A model generated the notes under the pieces. It did no database searches. It was not told the origin of the DNA and worked only from the letters and a program-made list of their open reading frames with translations. A DNA stretch of 64,000 nt, taken from contig NZ_NPKT01000015.1 of assembly GCF_008329565.1 (NCBI RefSeq), forward strand, positions 1 through 64,000, read 5' to 3'. This document shows positions 24,466-32,449 of this stretch, one piece after another (the stretch's first letter is position 1; every line of letters begins with the position of its first letter). This DNA is from Mycolicibacterium sp. P1-5. GTDB taxonomy: Bacteria > Actinomycetota > Actinomycetes > Mycobacteriales > Mycobacteriaceae. The position numbers and the translations under genes are program-made.

Positions 24466-25458
24466 TCAGCCTGTCGGCACCACGTCGGGGGCGTCCTCGA
24501 TGTCACCGGTCTCCCCGGCACGGGTGGCTTTGCGGCCGAAGTAGATGATGTACGCCAAGAACCCGACCTCGGCGGCCACCCCGATGCCGATGCGGATGAA
24601 CGTCGGTAGCGGCGCCGGCGTCACCAACGCCTCGATCACGCCGGACACCAGTAGCACCACCGCGAGCCCGACGGCCGCCGCAACCACCGCCCGTCCTTGT
24701 TCGGCCAAGGCTTGACCGCGGGGCCGGTCGCCCGGGGAGATCACCGTCCAGCCCAGCCGCATGCCGACCGCACCGGCCAGGAACACCGCGGTCAACTCCA
24801 GCAGCCCGTGCGGAACGAGGAATCCCAACAAGACGTCGGCCTTGTCGGCGTGGATCATCAGGCCACCGACCACACCCAGGTTGGCCGCGTTCTGGAACAG
24901 CACCCACGGGATCGGGATGCCCAGCAGGATCGCGAACGCGATGCACTGCGCGGCCACCCACGAGTTGTTCAGCCACACCCGCAGCGCGAACGAGCCGGCC
25001 GGGTTCTCGCTGTAGTACGAGGCGAAGTCGTGGTTGATCAGATGCTCAATCTCCTGCGGCGTGCTCAGCGCGGACTGCACCTCGTGGCTGCCGCCCACCC
25101 AGATCCCGATCACCACGGCCACTGCGAAGAACGCGACGGCCGTCGCCAGCCACCAGCGCCACGCACGGTATGCCACCACCGGGAACGACACCGTCCAGAA
25201 TCGGGCGAACTCATGCCACATCGGCGCGTGCGCACCGGTGACGGCGGCGCGGGCCCGAGCCACCAGGCTGGACAGCCGCCCCACCAATACGGAGTCCGAC
25301 GAGGCCGAACGCACCATCGACAGGTGGGTCGAGACCCGCTGATAAAGCTCGACGAGTTCGTCCACCTCGGCCCCGGAGAGTCGACGGCGGCGCTTGACCA
25401 GCTGCTCGAGTCGGGTCCAGGTCTCCTGGTGGGCCAGCACGAAGGCGTCGACGTCCAC
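24466..25458 (-). CDS. Stage II sporulation protein M-like membrane protein (Rv3694c-like)
   Basis: A 330-residue SpoIIM-family protein. An N-terminal charged region (residues 1-90, FVLAHQETWTRLEQLVKRRR) is followed by about five membrane spans, including WWLATAVAFFAVAVVIGIWV and LLELTAVFLAGAVGM. Mycobacteria do not sporulate, and the family's role here is unknown. GTG 25458 (VDVDAFVLAH) is taken as the start because upstream lies in the divergent gene. Only 28 bp separate it from the RDD gene start, with one AT-rich hexamer between them. Confidence 0.85.
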   Translation of the reverse strand: MDVDAFVLAHQETWTRLEQLVKRRRRLSGAEVDELVELYQRVSTHLSMVRSASSDSVLVGRLSSLVARARAAVTGAHAPMWHEFARFWTVSFPVVAYRAWRWWLATAVAFFAVAVVIGIWVGGSHEVQSALSTPQEIEHLINHDFASYYSENPAGSFALRVWLNNSWVAAQCIAFAILLGIPIPWVLFQNAANLGVVGGLMIHADKADVLLGFLVPHGLLELTAVFLAGAVGMRLGWTVISPGDRPRGQALAEQGRAVVAAAVGLAVVLLVSGVIEALVTPAPLPTFIRIGIGVAAEVGFLAYIIYFGRKATRAGETGDIEDAPDVVPTG

Positions 25459-25486
25459 CCGGCCGACACTAGTACCGTGGACCGTT
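25459..25486. promoter_or_regulatory. Candidate bidirectional promoter, SpoIIM/RDD genes
   Basis: The 28-bp gap between divergent starts contains CACTAGTACC. TAGTAC (25470-25475, plus) lies 11 bp before the ATG at 25487, and TACTAG (25474-25469, minus) lies 10 bp before the GTG at 25458. Each could be a -10 hexamer for a leaderless mRNA starting at the codon. There is no room for ribosome-binding sites, which supports leaderless starts. Confidence 0.4.
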
Positions 25487-26344
25487 ATGGTGCCCGAGAC
25501 TGTGGTGACCGGCGACGCCGTCGTCCTGGACGTCCAGATCGCGCAGCTGCCGGTGCGGGCCGTCGGCGCGCTGATCGACATCGCGATCATCATGGTCGGC
25601 TACATCATCGGTGTGCTGTTGTGGGCGGCCACCGTCACCCAGTTCGACGAGGCGCTGTCCGCCGCGGTTCTGATCATCTTCACGTTGCTGGTGCTGATCG
25701 GATACCCCGTCGTCTTCGAAACCGCCACGCGGGGAAGAACACTCGGCAAGATCGCGATGGGCCTTCGGGTGGTGTCCGACGACGGTGGGCCAGAACGCTT
25801 CCGCCAGGCGCTGTTTCGCTCATTGGCCGGCTTCGTGGAGATCTGGACGTTCATGGGCGGGCCCGCGGTGATCTGCAGTTTGATCTCACCGCGCGGTAAG
25901 CGCATCGGGGACGTCTTCGCCGGCACCATCGTGATCAGTGAACGAGGACCGAAGCTCCCGCCGCCGCCAGTGATGCCGCCGACGCTGGCGTGGTGGGCAG
26001 CATCACTGGAGCTCTCGGCGCTGGGACCCGATCAGGCCGAGCTGGCCCGCCAATTCCTGGCTCGGGCACCGGAATTGACCCCTGCTGTTCGTGACGATAT
26101 GGCATATCGCATCGCCATCGATGTGACGAGCCGGATTTCACCACCGCCGCCACCGGGTGTCCCGGCGCAGTACGTCCTGGCCGCCGTTCTCGCCGAGCGG
26201 CACCGCCGCGAGCTGGCCCGGCTGCGTCCGTCCGAACCGCCCCCGCCGTATCGGCCAGGGCCACCGCCGTATCCGGCCGGCCCACCGCCGGGCTCGATGG
26301 CGCCGCCGCCCCCTCGCACCGACGGATTCGTGCCGCCGAGCTAG
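25487..26344 (+). CDS. RDD-family membrane protein with Pro-rich tail (Rv3695-like)
   Basis: A 285-residue protein. The RDD-like domain occupies residues about 20-150, with membrane spans at LIDIAIIMVGYIIGVLL and AAVLIIFTLLVLIGYPVVF and the conserved ATRGRTLGKIAMGLRVV. The C-terminal half is helical, then ends in a Pro-rich stretch (PPPYRPGPPPYPAGPPPGS). Function unknown; RDD proteins are small integral membrane proteins, some proposed to transport. The ATG at 25487 fits the start of the domain. Convergent overlap of 4 bp with the DUF1772 gene. Confidence 0.85.
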   Translation: MVPETVVTGDAVVLDVQIAQLPVRAVGALIDIAIIMVGYIIGVLLWAATVTQFDEALSAAVLIIFTLLVLIGYPVVFETATRGRTLGKIAMGLRVVSDDGGPERFRQALFRSLAGFVEIWTFMGGPAVICSLISPRGKRIGDVFAGTIVISERGPKLPPPPVMPPTLAWWAASLELSALGPDQAELARQFLARAPELTPAVRDDMAYRIAIDVTSRISPPPPPGVPAQYVLAAVLAERHRRELARLRPSEPPPPYRPGPPPYPAGPPPGSMAPPPPRTDGFVPPS

Positions 26345-26799
26345 CGCTGCCGGACACCCATCAGCATCAGCGCCGAGCCGATCAGCGGCGCCACGGTCCG
26401 CAGGTGATTCCACAGCGTCCAGGTCCGGTAGTAGTCCTGCCAGGGCAACGACGCGGCGAGCTGGTCGTTGAGCGGCACGTTGACCGCGATCGTGACGATC
26501 AGGGGCACCAACCCGAGAGCCGCCCCGGCCACGAGCCACCCGCTACCCGGGAGCCGCAGCTGAGCCACTGCCACGATGCCTACCAGAAGGGCGATCAGGG
26601 CCGACCCCATAAACAGCGCCAGAAACGGCGCATTGGCCTGGGCCTCGGCGTTGATGCCGCGCATGGCAGTGGCCGCCTCACCGGAGCCCGTCCGGTTCAA
26701 ACCGCGCATGACGAAGGTGGAGAAGGCGTAGAACAGGCCGCCGACTGCGGCGGCGGCGATTGCGGCGACGGTGGCCAGGACGGTGACGGGATTCGACAT
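26341..26799 (-). CDS. DUF1772 membrane protein
   Basis: A 152-residue protein with four membrane segments (VTVLATVAAIAAAAVGGLFY, ALIALLVGIVAVAQL, WLVAGAALGLVPLIVTIAV and a C-terminal APLIGSALMLMGV). It carries the N-D-Q/L-W-NH features of the anthrone oxygenase-like DUF1772 family (VNVPLNDQLA and WTLWNHLRT). The ATG at 26799 gives the usual length; the frame is open to 26871. Divergent from an AraC regulator 85 bp away, a common arrangement for this family, so probably its target. Confidence 0.8.
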   Translation of the reverse strand: MSNPVTVLATVAAIAAAAVGGLFYAFSTFVMRGLNRTGSGEAATAMRGINAEAQANAPFLALFMGSALIALLVGIVAVAQLRLPGSGWLVAGAALGLVPLIVTIAVNVPLNDQLAASLPWQDYYRTWTLWNHLRTVAPLIGSALMLMGVRQR

Positions 26800-26884
26800 A
26801 CGGTCAGTACATCCCCCGAATTTGAGATGTTGAATGGCTCGAAGTCCCAACTCCATATGTATGCGTCTCACCTAGGCTGCGACT

Positions 26885-27817
26885 GTGGACGCGTTGGTGG
26901 GCTTGCTCGACGGCGTGCGTGCGCATGGCGCATTCGTCCTGAGGATGGTGCTCGACCCGCCGTGGTCGATGCGTATCCAGGACGAGGCACCACTTACCGT
27001 CATCTGCGTGACCGACGGCACCGCCGTCCTGTCACCGGATCGCGGCACAGCGATGCCTCTGCACGCCGGCGACGTGGCGTTGGCTCGCGGCACCGAGAAT
27101 TACGTGCTCGCCGACAGCGCCACCACGCAACCGCAGGTCATCATCCACCCCGGTCAGCGGTGCACGACGTTGTCGGGTGAGGACCTGAAATTTGCGATGG
27201 CACTGGGCATCCGGACGTGGGGTAACAGCGTGGCCGGCGCCACCCGTGCCGTCGTCGGCGCCTACGAGGGCCACAGCGCGGTGAGCGCACGACTGCTCGG
27301 TGCGCTGCCGGACGTCGCCGTTCTGCGAAGTGATGACTGGGCCAGCGAGCTGCCCCAGACACTGGCCGCAGAAGCGCTTCACGACGGACCTGGCCAGGAG
27401 GCCTTCCTGGATCGGCTGCTCGACCTGTTGCTGCTCGACTTCCTGCGGACCTGGTTCGGCCGAGCGGGCAGCGCTCCGCTGTGGTGGACCGCCGAGTCCG
27501 ATGTGCTCGTCGGACCCGCGCTTCGGCTGATGTACAACGATCCGGCCCACCCCTGGACCGTGGCGAATCTTGCTGAGGCGGTGGGTAGTTCGCGCGCCTC
27601 ATTCGCCAGGCGGTTCAGCACGCTGGTTGGCGAATCACCGATCGCGTTCCTGACCACTTGGCGGCTGGCCCTGGCCGCGGACCTGCTCGAATCCTCCGAC
27701 ATCACCGTCGCCGCTGTCGCCCGCCGCGTCGGTTACAGCACGCCGTTCGCCCTCAGCACCGCCTTCAAAAGAGCCAGCGGGCTGAGTCCGACCGCATTCC
27801 GAGCTAGGAGAACGTAG
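26885..27817 (+). CDS. AraC-family regulator with cupin N-terminus
   Basis: A 310-residue regulator. The N-terminal cupin-like ligand region (residues 15-180, with TVICVTDGTAVLSPDRG and LHAGDVALARG) precedes a C-terminal double helix-turn-helix: HPWTVANLAEAVGSSRASFA, then RRFSTLVGESPIAFLTTWRL, with the typical ITVAAVARRVGYSTPFALST and FKRASGLSPTAFR. GTG start at 26885. Divergent from the DUF1772 gene, which it probably controls; its 3' end overlaps the next gene by 14 bp (convergent). Confidence 0.88.
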   Translation: MDALVGLLDGVRAHGAFVLRMVLDPPWSMRIQDEAPLTVICVTDGTAVLSPDRGTAMPLHAGDVALARGTENYVLADSATTQPQVIIHPGQRCTTLSGEDLKFAMALGIRTWGNSVAGATRAVVGAYEGHSAVSARLLGALPDVAVLRSDDWASELPQTLAAEALHDGPGQEAFLDRLLDLLLLDFLRTWFGRAGSAPLWWTAESDVLVGPALRLMYNDPAHPWTVANLAEAVGSSRASFARRFSTLVGESPIAFLTTWRLALAADLLESSDITVAAVARRVGYSTPFALSTAFKRASGLSPTAFRARRT

Positions 27818-28145
27818 CGGAGAGGATTGCGACGTCGATGAGGATCAACACCCACGCGACGACAGGAACCACCCAGCCGCGCGGATGCCTCGCGGTGAAG
27901 ATGGTGATCAGGATCGCCAGCACCGCAATCACCGGCGCGCCGTAGGTGAGCAGGCCGTAGACGAACCCGCTCGGCTTCGGGCAGTTGGGGTTGCTGCACG
28001 CCGCGGTGCCCATCACCGCGCCCATCGCGAACAACTGCACTGCCGCCGCGCCCAGAATGGTGGACAGCGCCAGGAGCCAATTAATCCACAGCCGAGTTCG
28101 CGGCGCCTTTTCGGGGTGAGTCTCGGTGGCGTTCGATGCGGTCAT
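27804..28145 (-). CDS. Small multi-pass membrane protein (hypothetical)
   Basis: A 113-residue protein with three membrane segments (LWINWLLALSTILGAAAVQL, LLTYGAPVIAVLAILITIFT, GWVVPVVAWVLILIDVAILS) and an external loop with two Cys (ACSNPNCPKPSG) that may form a disulfide. No family recognised. It starts 45 bp downstream of the cation antiporter stop in the same direction and may be the last gene of the long leftward operon. Confidence 0.65.
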   Translation of the reverse strand: MTASNATETHPEKAPRTRLWINWLLALSTILGAAAVQLFAMGAVMGTAACSNPNCPKPSGFVYGLLTYGAPVIAVLAILITIFTARHPRGWVVPVVAWVLILIDVAILSATFS

Positions 28146-28190
28146 AGACGTCGGCTACCCCAACCGGGCGGTCAGCACACGTTCTGGGCA

Positions 28191-29336
28191 TCATGCCGTC
28201 TGTGCGCGGTGTCGGCTGGCTGCAGCCACACCGGCAATCGAAGTGACCCCGATTGTCAGCAACGCGCCGAGCATCAACGCCGAGGGCTCGCCCGGAGTCA
28301 GCAGATGGGTCTGGGTGCCGAGGGTGGCCGCGGCCACCGGGACCCCGAGTTGGGCCGCGGCGAGCGCTGCCAATGCCAGCGGCTGGCCGGTCAGCAGGCC
28401 GACGCAGTGTGCGAGCACCGCGCCGACGCCCAGTCCGATGCCCAGTCCGATGTATCCAGGGTGGTCGCCGAGTTCGCGCACCTGCAACGAGGCGCCGAGC
28501 CAGACGAAGAACAGTGGACCGAACAGGCCTTCGGTGATGCCGAACAGTTGACGGGCCAGACGGCGCGGTTCGCCCGCCGCTTTTACAGCCACACCGAGCG
28601 CGAAGCCGGCCAGCATGATCGAGACGTGCATGGTGAGCGCGAGGGTGGCGAGGGTGAACAGCACGATCAGACTGATCCGTAGCTCGAGCGCGAAGTTGTT
28701 GGCTTGAGAGAAGTGGTGCAACCGCTTTCGCCAGCCACGACGATCGGACACCCACAGGCCGATGAAAAGCAGGCACGCACAGAGCGCGATCAGCACCGCT
28801 CCGACGGCGGCGGTCAGAGCGCGGTGCGGATCGATCACCAACGGCAGCAACACGATCGAGGTGGCATCGGCGATCGCGATCTGGGCGGTCACCCCCTTCA
28901 CCGAGGGGCCGTCGATACCGAGCGCCTGGATGACCGGTAAGGCCAGCGCCGCCGACGACGACGCCATCAACACCGCATAGACCGCAACATGACCCGTGTG
29001 AAACACCGTGGCGAGCCCGACGGCGATAGCGGTCGCGACGACACCGACGAGGACGGCACGTAAAGCCGCCTTGGGAACCGAGGCGCGCAGAGTGACGTCG
29101 CGGATCGGCACGTGGGTGCCTACCACGAACATCACCAAGGCAAATCCGATGTCGGCCAACAGGGTGAAAGTCTTGTCGTCGGCATCGACGAGTCCGAAAC
29201 CGGTTCTGCCGATGAGCAATCCGACCGCCAATTCGCCGATAACGACGGGGATGCGCAACCTGGGCACCGACGCGAGAAGTGGTCCGGCCATGCCGACGAC
29301 CACGACCAACGCAAGGGTGGAAAAGCCGAAACTCAC
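28191..29336 (-). CDS. Kef/NhaP-type cation:proton antiporter
   Basis: A 381-residue membrane protein with about 11-12 helices. Blocks VIGELAVGLLIGRTGFGLVD, ADIGFALVMFVVGTHV and AIADATSIVLLPLVID are typical of monovalent cation:proton antiporters-2 (CPA2). No C-terminal TrkA-N or RCK domain follows, so it is the transport domain only. The GTG at 29336 (VSFGFSTLALVVV) overlaps the stop of the ParB-like gene. Ion specificity cannot be told. Confidence 0.85.
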   Translation of the reverse strand: MSFGFSTLALVVVVGMAGPLLASVPRLRIPVVIGELAVGLLIGRTGFGLVDADDKTFTLLADIGFALVMFVVGTHVPIRDVTLRASVPKAALRAVLVGVVATAIAVGLATVFHTGHVAVYAVLMASSSAALALPVIQALGIDGPSVKGVTAQIAIADATSIVLLPLVIDPHRALTAAVGAVLIALCACLLFIGLWVSDRRGWRKRLHHFSQANNFALELRISLIVLFTLATLALTMHVSIMLAGFALGVAVKAAGEPRRLARQLFGITEGLFGPLFFVWLGASLQVRELGDHPGYIGLGIGLGVGAVLAHCVGLLTGQPLALAALAAAQLGVPVAAATLGTQTHLLTPGEPSALMLGALLTIGVTSIAGVAAASRHRAQTA

Positions 29337-29710
29337 GCCTGCCGCACCCACGACACGAGGTGGCACGGGATGGCGGTGTTCTCGTCGGTGAGGAAGCTGG
29401 CGCACACGCGGTGATAGCCGTCAGCGATCTGCATGGCATCGGCCTGCGTGCCGCGCACCAGCAATATGGGGGATAGTTTCTTGCCCGCTTCGACCTTGGC
29501 GAGGTCGGACTTCACATGGGGATTGTCCACCGGCAGCACAGTCAGTCGCGCGGCCCGCAGGATGTCTTTGGCCTTGCGGTACAGCGGTTTCACCGACCGG
29601 AGTGCATCCACCGTCGCATTCACGGTGTCCTCTTCGGCGAGCATGCTCAGATAGTCCGCCGCGGCGTCATAGTCGTGGTCTTCCGGGTCATCGAGCCATT
29701 TCACCGCCAT
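29333..29710 (-). CDS. ParB/sulfiredoxin-fold-like protein (hypothetical)
   Basis: A 125-residue soluble protein. The segment KKLSPILLVRGTQADAMQIA followed by DGYHRVCA resembles the PIxV...DGxHR core of ParB/sulfiredoxin-fold proteins; the N-terminal part (DYDAAADYLSMLAEEDTV) is acidic and helical. The fold call is my inference; no HTH is present. The ATG at 29710 (MAVKWLDDPEDHD) is preferred over the longer frame. Its stop overlaps the antiporter start by four bases, so the two are co-translated; it may regulate or modify the transporter. Confidence 0.6.
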   Translation of the reverse strand: MAVKWLDDPEDHDYDAAADYLSMLAEEDTVNATVDALRSVKPLYRKAKDILRAARLTVLPVDNPHVKSDLAKVEAGKKLSPILLVRGTQADAMQIADGYHRVCASFLTDENTAIPCHLVSWVRQA

Positions 29711-29735
29711 GGTGTGGTGAGGGTACTCGCACCGC

Positions 29736-30236
29736 CTACAGGCCAAAGCGTTTCAAGAGGACGAACAGCGGATCGTCAGCGTCCCGGGTTCCGCGGGGGC
29801 CGTGCTGTTCGGGAGCGACGAACACGTCGGGCCGGGTCCACTCGCGCACCGCCCAGCGTTCGGCAATCGCCCACCGGCCGCTCCGCCGTTCCATCAGGTC
29901 GACGTATCGAGCACCGGTGGTGAAGTTGGCCCGCTGGTCTGTACTGGACTTGCCCCAATGCGTTGCCATCAAATAGGTCTCGCTGATCGCGGTGTCGTCG
30001 CCGACGAAGTCGACGTGGTGATTGCCGATGAGATGCATCGTTCCGGCCAGGTATTCGAGGCTTCTGCTCACCCAGGACACGTATTCGTCGATTGTGCCGT
30101 CGAAGCCGGTGTGGTGGTCGACGCCGTCGGGGTGATAGGCCTGCCGCACCAAGTCGAAGTCGAGGCGGTCGATGCCGCGGCAGTAGAGGACGACCACGTC
30201 GCGGATCGCCTGGATATCCGCCGAGCGGTCAGACAC
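29736..30236 (-). CDS. NTF2/SnoaL-like domain protein
   Basis: A 166-residue SnoaL-like protein. Visible: IRDVVVLYCRGIDRLDFDLV and RQAYHPDGVDHHTGFDGTID near the start and WTRPDVFVAPEQHGPRGTRD near the end, typical of cone-shaped NTF2-like folds that bind hydrophobic ligands or catalyse dehydration. I chose GTG 30236, which follows GATGGGGGATACG and overlaps the SDR stop by 8 bp; an ATG at 30248 is also possible. The pairing with an SDR is common in terpene or steroid catabolic clusters. Confidence 0.75.
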   Translation of the reverse strand: MSDRSADIQAIRDVVVLYCRGIDRLDFDLVRQAYHPDGVDHHTGFDGTIDEYVSWVSRSLEYLAGTMHLIGNHHVDFVGDDTAISETYLMATHWGKSSTDQRANFTTGARYVDLMERRSGRWAIAERWAVREWTRPDVFVAPEQHGPRGTRDADDPLFVLLKRFGL

Positions 30237-30978
30237 CGTATCCCCCATCCACATCCAGCTTCTGACCGGTGATGAACCCGGCGCGCGACGAAGCCAGAAA
30301 GCACACCGCTTCGGCGATATCGACGGCATTGCCGAAGCGCCCCAGCGGGGTGTTGCGCCGGGCCGCGTCAAGCGCTTTCTCGTCGAGGTCGCCGTCGGCG
30401 ATCAGCCGCTGCGCGTTGCCGTCGGTCAGCATGCCGGGGCCGACGCAGTTGGCGCGCACACCGAACCTGCCCTCCTCGGCGGCGATGCCGCGGATCAGCG
30501 CTTCGATGGCGGCTTTCGGAGCGACCGACAGTCCGTCGCGGACGGCGAAGCGCCGGGTGGCTGCGGTGGTGACGGCCACCAGACTCCCGTGCGAGGCGCG
30601 CAGGTGCGGCAACGCGGCGGCGACCACGTTGAAGAAGCCGGCGGTATCGGTGTTCAATTGCTGATCGAATTGTTCCGGTTGGACGGTGCTCAGGTGCCGC
30701 ATCGGCACGTGTGCGCCGGCAGCGTAGACGACGGTATGCACGCCATCGGGTTCGGCGAACGCGTCGACGACCCGGCGCACCGCCGCGGCTTCGCTGATGT
30801 CGAGTTCTTCAGCACTGACGGCTGCACCCGTGAGTCCGGCTGCCTTGCTTACATTGCGACGGTAGGTGAAACCCGCCCGCGATCCGCGCGCGACCAGCAT
30901 CCGAACGATCTCGGCACCGATCCCGCCGGTACCGCCGACGACGATCGCCGTACCTGGCAGCGCGCTGAAGTCGCCCAT
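30229..30978 (-). CDS. Atypical short-chain dehydrogenase/reductase
   Basis: A 249-residue SDR with the Rossmann motif GGTGGIGAE (residues 15-23), an Asp60-Ile cofactor block (ELDISEA) and YAAGAH in place of NNAG. The catalytic motif YxxxK reads SVAPK (Ser151...Lys155), so the catalytic Tyr is missing; the other residues and the C-terminal VDGGYGV are intact. It may act as a non-standard reductase or serve a structural role. The stop overlaps the NTF2-like gene; it begins 47 bp after the carotenoid oxygenase. Confidence 0.78.
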   Translation of the reverse strand: MGDFSALPGTAIVVGGTGGIGAEIVRMLVARGSRAGFTYRRNVSKAAGLTGAAVSAEELDISEAAAVRRVVDAFAEPDGVHTVVYAAGAHVPMRHLSTVQPEQFDQQLNTDTAGFFNVVAAALPHLRASHGSLVAVTTAATRRFAVRDGLSVAPKAAIEALIRGIAAEEGRFGVRANCVGPGMLTDGNAQRLIADGDLDEKALDAARRNTPLGRFGNAVDIAEAVCFLASSRAGFITGQKLDVDGGYGV

Positions 30979-31025
30979 GCGCTACATCGTCGCAATAGCC
31001 GCGACACGACGGGCACGGTGTACCG

Positions 31026-32360
31026 CTATGCGGGAATCCAGTTGCCGTGGAAGCCGTACGGAACGCGGCGCGGCAGCTCGATGCGGGCTACCGGCTTACC
31101 CGCGAAGTCGGAGGCATCCAGGATCACCAGATCACTGCCATCGCGTGCGGCATCGTAGACGTAACCGATGTACCAGCCGTTGCTCTCGTCGGCCGGTCCT
31201 GACGTCGACGGGACGAAGACTGCTTCCCCGGGGCCGCCCGGCACCATGCCGGTGCCGAAGCGGTGTTCGACAGCGCTGCCGTCGATCAGGTCATGGCGCA
31301 CCAGGCTGGCGTCGCCGACCGACACCGAGTAGCGGGCCGGCAGGCCGGCCAGCCGGTCGTCGATCCGCGGGAACTCCACCGCCCGGTCGTCAAGCTGACG
31401 CTCACTGACCGTCCCGTCCTGCAGATTGATCGTCCAGCTCCACATCACCGCATTGGCGTCGAACCCGCCGTTGTCCCGCCACAGCTCGGCATAGCGGACT
31501 GCCTGCAGCACAATCGATTTCCCGTCAGCACCCTCATGGGCGTTGGCGACATGGAAGACGTAGCAGGGATCGATCTCGAACCACCGGATTTCGCCGAATG
31601 GATCGTCGCGACGCAGCACGCCCAGCCGGGCGCCGTAGTCGTCGTCCCAGCGGTAAGGCATGTCGCCCTCGCCGCGCATCGCGATATCGAGATTGAACAC
31701 GATCGGCAAGTCCATGAAGATGACGTGCTCGGCTGTCAGCGCGAAGTCATGCATCATGGTGTGCGCCTTGACATCCAGCGGACGGTTGATGGTGAGCTCG
31801 CCGCCGGCATCGGCGCGGTGATAAGTCACATACGGCTCGAAGATGCTGCCGTATCCGAAAAAGTGGAGTTCGCCCGTGGTCGGGCAGATCTTGGGATGCG
31901 CGGTCATCGAGTTCTGCAGCTTGCCGCCGAAGTCGTAGCATCCCACCGTTTCGAGTTCATTGGTGATCTCGTACGGGAACGACGACTCCACCAGCGCCAG
32001 CGTCTTGCCGGCATGGTTGACGACGTGGGTATTGGCGACGGCGGCGCGGAGGTCGCGGGTGCCGTCCTCGCGGTAGAGCGGGAACGGGTCGGTGAAGCTT
32101 TCGGTGCGCACCCACCGGTTGCGGTACCACTTGGCCGCCCCGCTCTCGATGCGAACGCCATGGATCATCCCGTCGCCGGTGAACCAATGACTGTTGGGCT
32201 GACGCGGGTTCGGGCCGTTGCGCAGATACCAGCCGTCGAGTTCAGGCGGGATGGCACCCTCGACCGGCAGGTGATGTTCGCTCAATTCGTCCGGCACCGG
32301 CGCGTAATTGCCGCGCTGGAAGAACTGCCCCTCGGCGGGCAAGTTGGCTGTCTCCGTCAT
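31026..32360 (-). CDS. Carotenoid oxygenase family protein
   Basis: A 444-residue member of the carotenoid cleavage (RPE65/lignostilbene) dioxygenase family. The four iron-binding His fit AHPK (NSMTAHPKICP), MHDF (TMMHDFALT), FHVANAHE and the C-terminal GFHGNWIPA. The conserved GxxxRNGPNP block (LRNGPNPRQPNSHWFTGDGM) near the start and WYIGYVYD near the end agree. These enzymes cleave C=C bonds in carotenoids, stilbenes or similar phenylpropenoids. M. tuberculosis has two homologues (Rv0654, Rv0913c). Divergent from a PadR regulator with a duplicated operator between them. Confidence 0.88.
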   Translation of the reverse strand: MTETANLPAEGQFFQRGNYAPVPDELSEHHLPVEGAIPPELDGWYLRNGPNPRQPNSHWFTGDGMIHGVRIESGAAKWYRNRWVRTESFTDPFPLYREDGTRDLRAAVANTHVVNHAGKTLALVESSFPYEITNELETVGCYDFGGKLQNSMTAHPKICPTTGELHFFGYGSIFEPYVTYHRADAGGELTINRPLDVKAHTMMHDFALTAEHVIFMDLPIVFNLDIAMRGEGDMPYRWDDDYGARLGVLRRDDPFGEIRWFEIDPCYVFHVANAHEGADGKSIVLQAVRYAELWRDNGGFDANAVMWSWTINLQDGTVSERQLDDRAVEFPRIDDRLAGLPARYSVSVGDASLVRHDLIDGSAVEHRFGTGMVPGGPGEAVFVPSTSGPADESNGWYIGYVYDAARDGSDLVILDASDFAGKPVARIELPRRVPYGFHGNWIPA

Positions 32361-32375
32361 GCCGACAACTCTGAC

Positions 32376-32431
32376 AGTCCACTACTGACATGTCAATGGT
32401 GAACTGTAGGATAGTCCACAACTGACATGTC
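32376..32431. promoter_or_regulatory. Duplicated 19-bp operator for PadR/carotenoid oxygenase
   Basis: Two direct copies of AGTCCACWACTGACATGTC, at 32376-32394 and 32413-32431 (18 of 19 identical, 37 bp apart). The first contains the perfect palindrome TGACATGTCA (32386-32395). They lie between the divergent starts of the carotenoid oxygenase (32360) and PadR (32450), so both are probably bound by the PadR protein. Inferred from symmetry and context only. Confidence 0.6.
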
Positions 32432-32449
32432 GAGCTCTACGATGAATCC

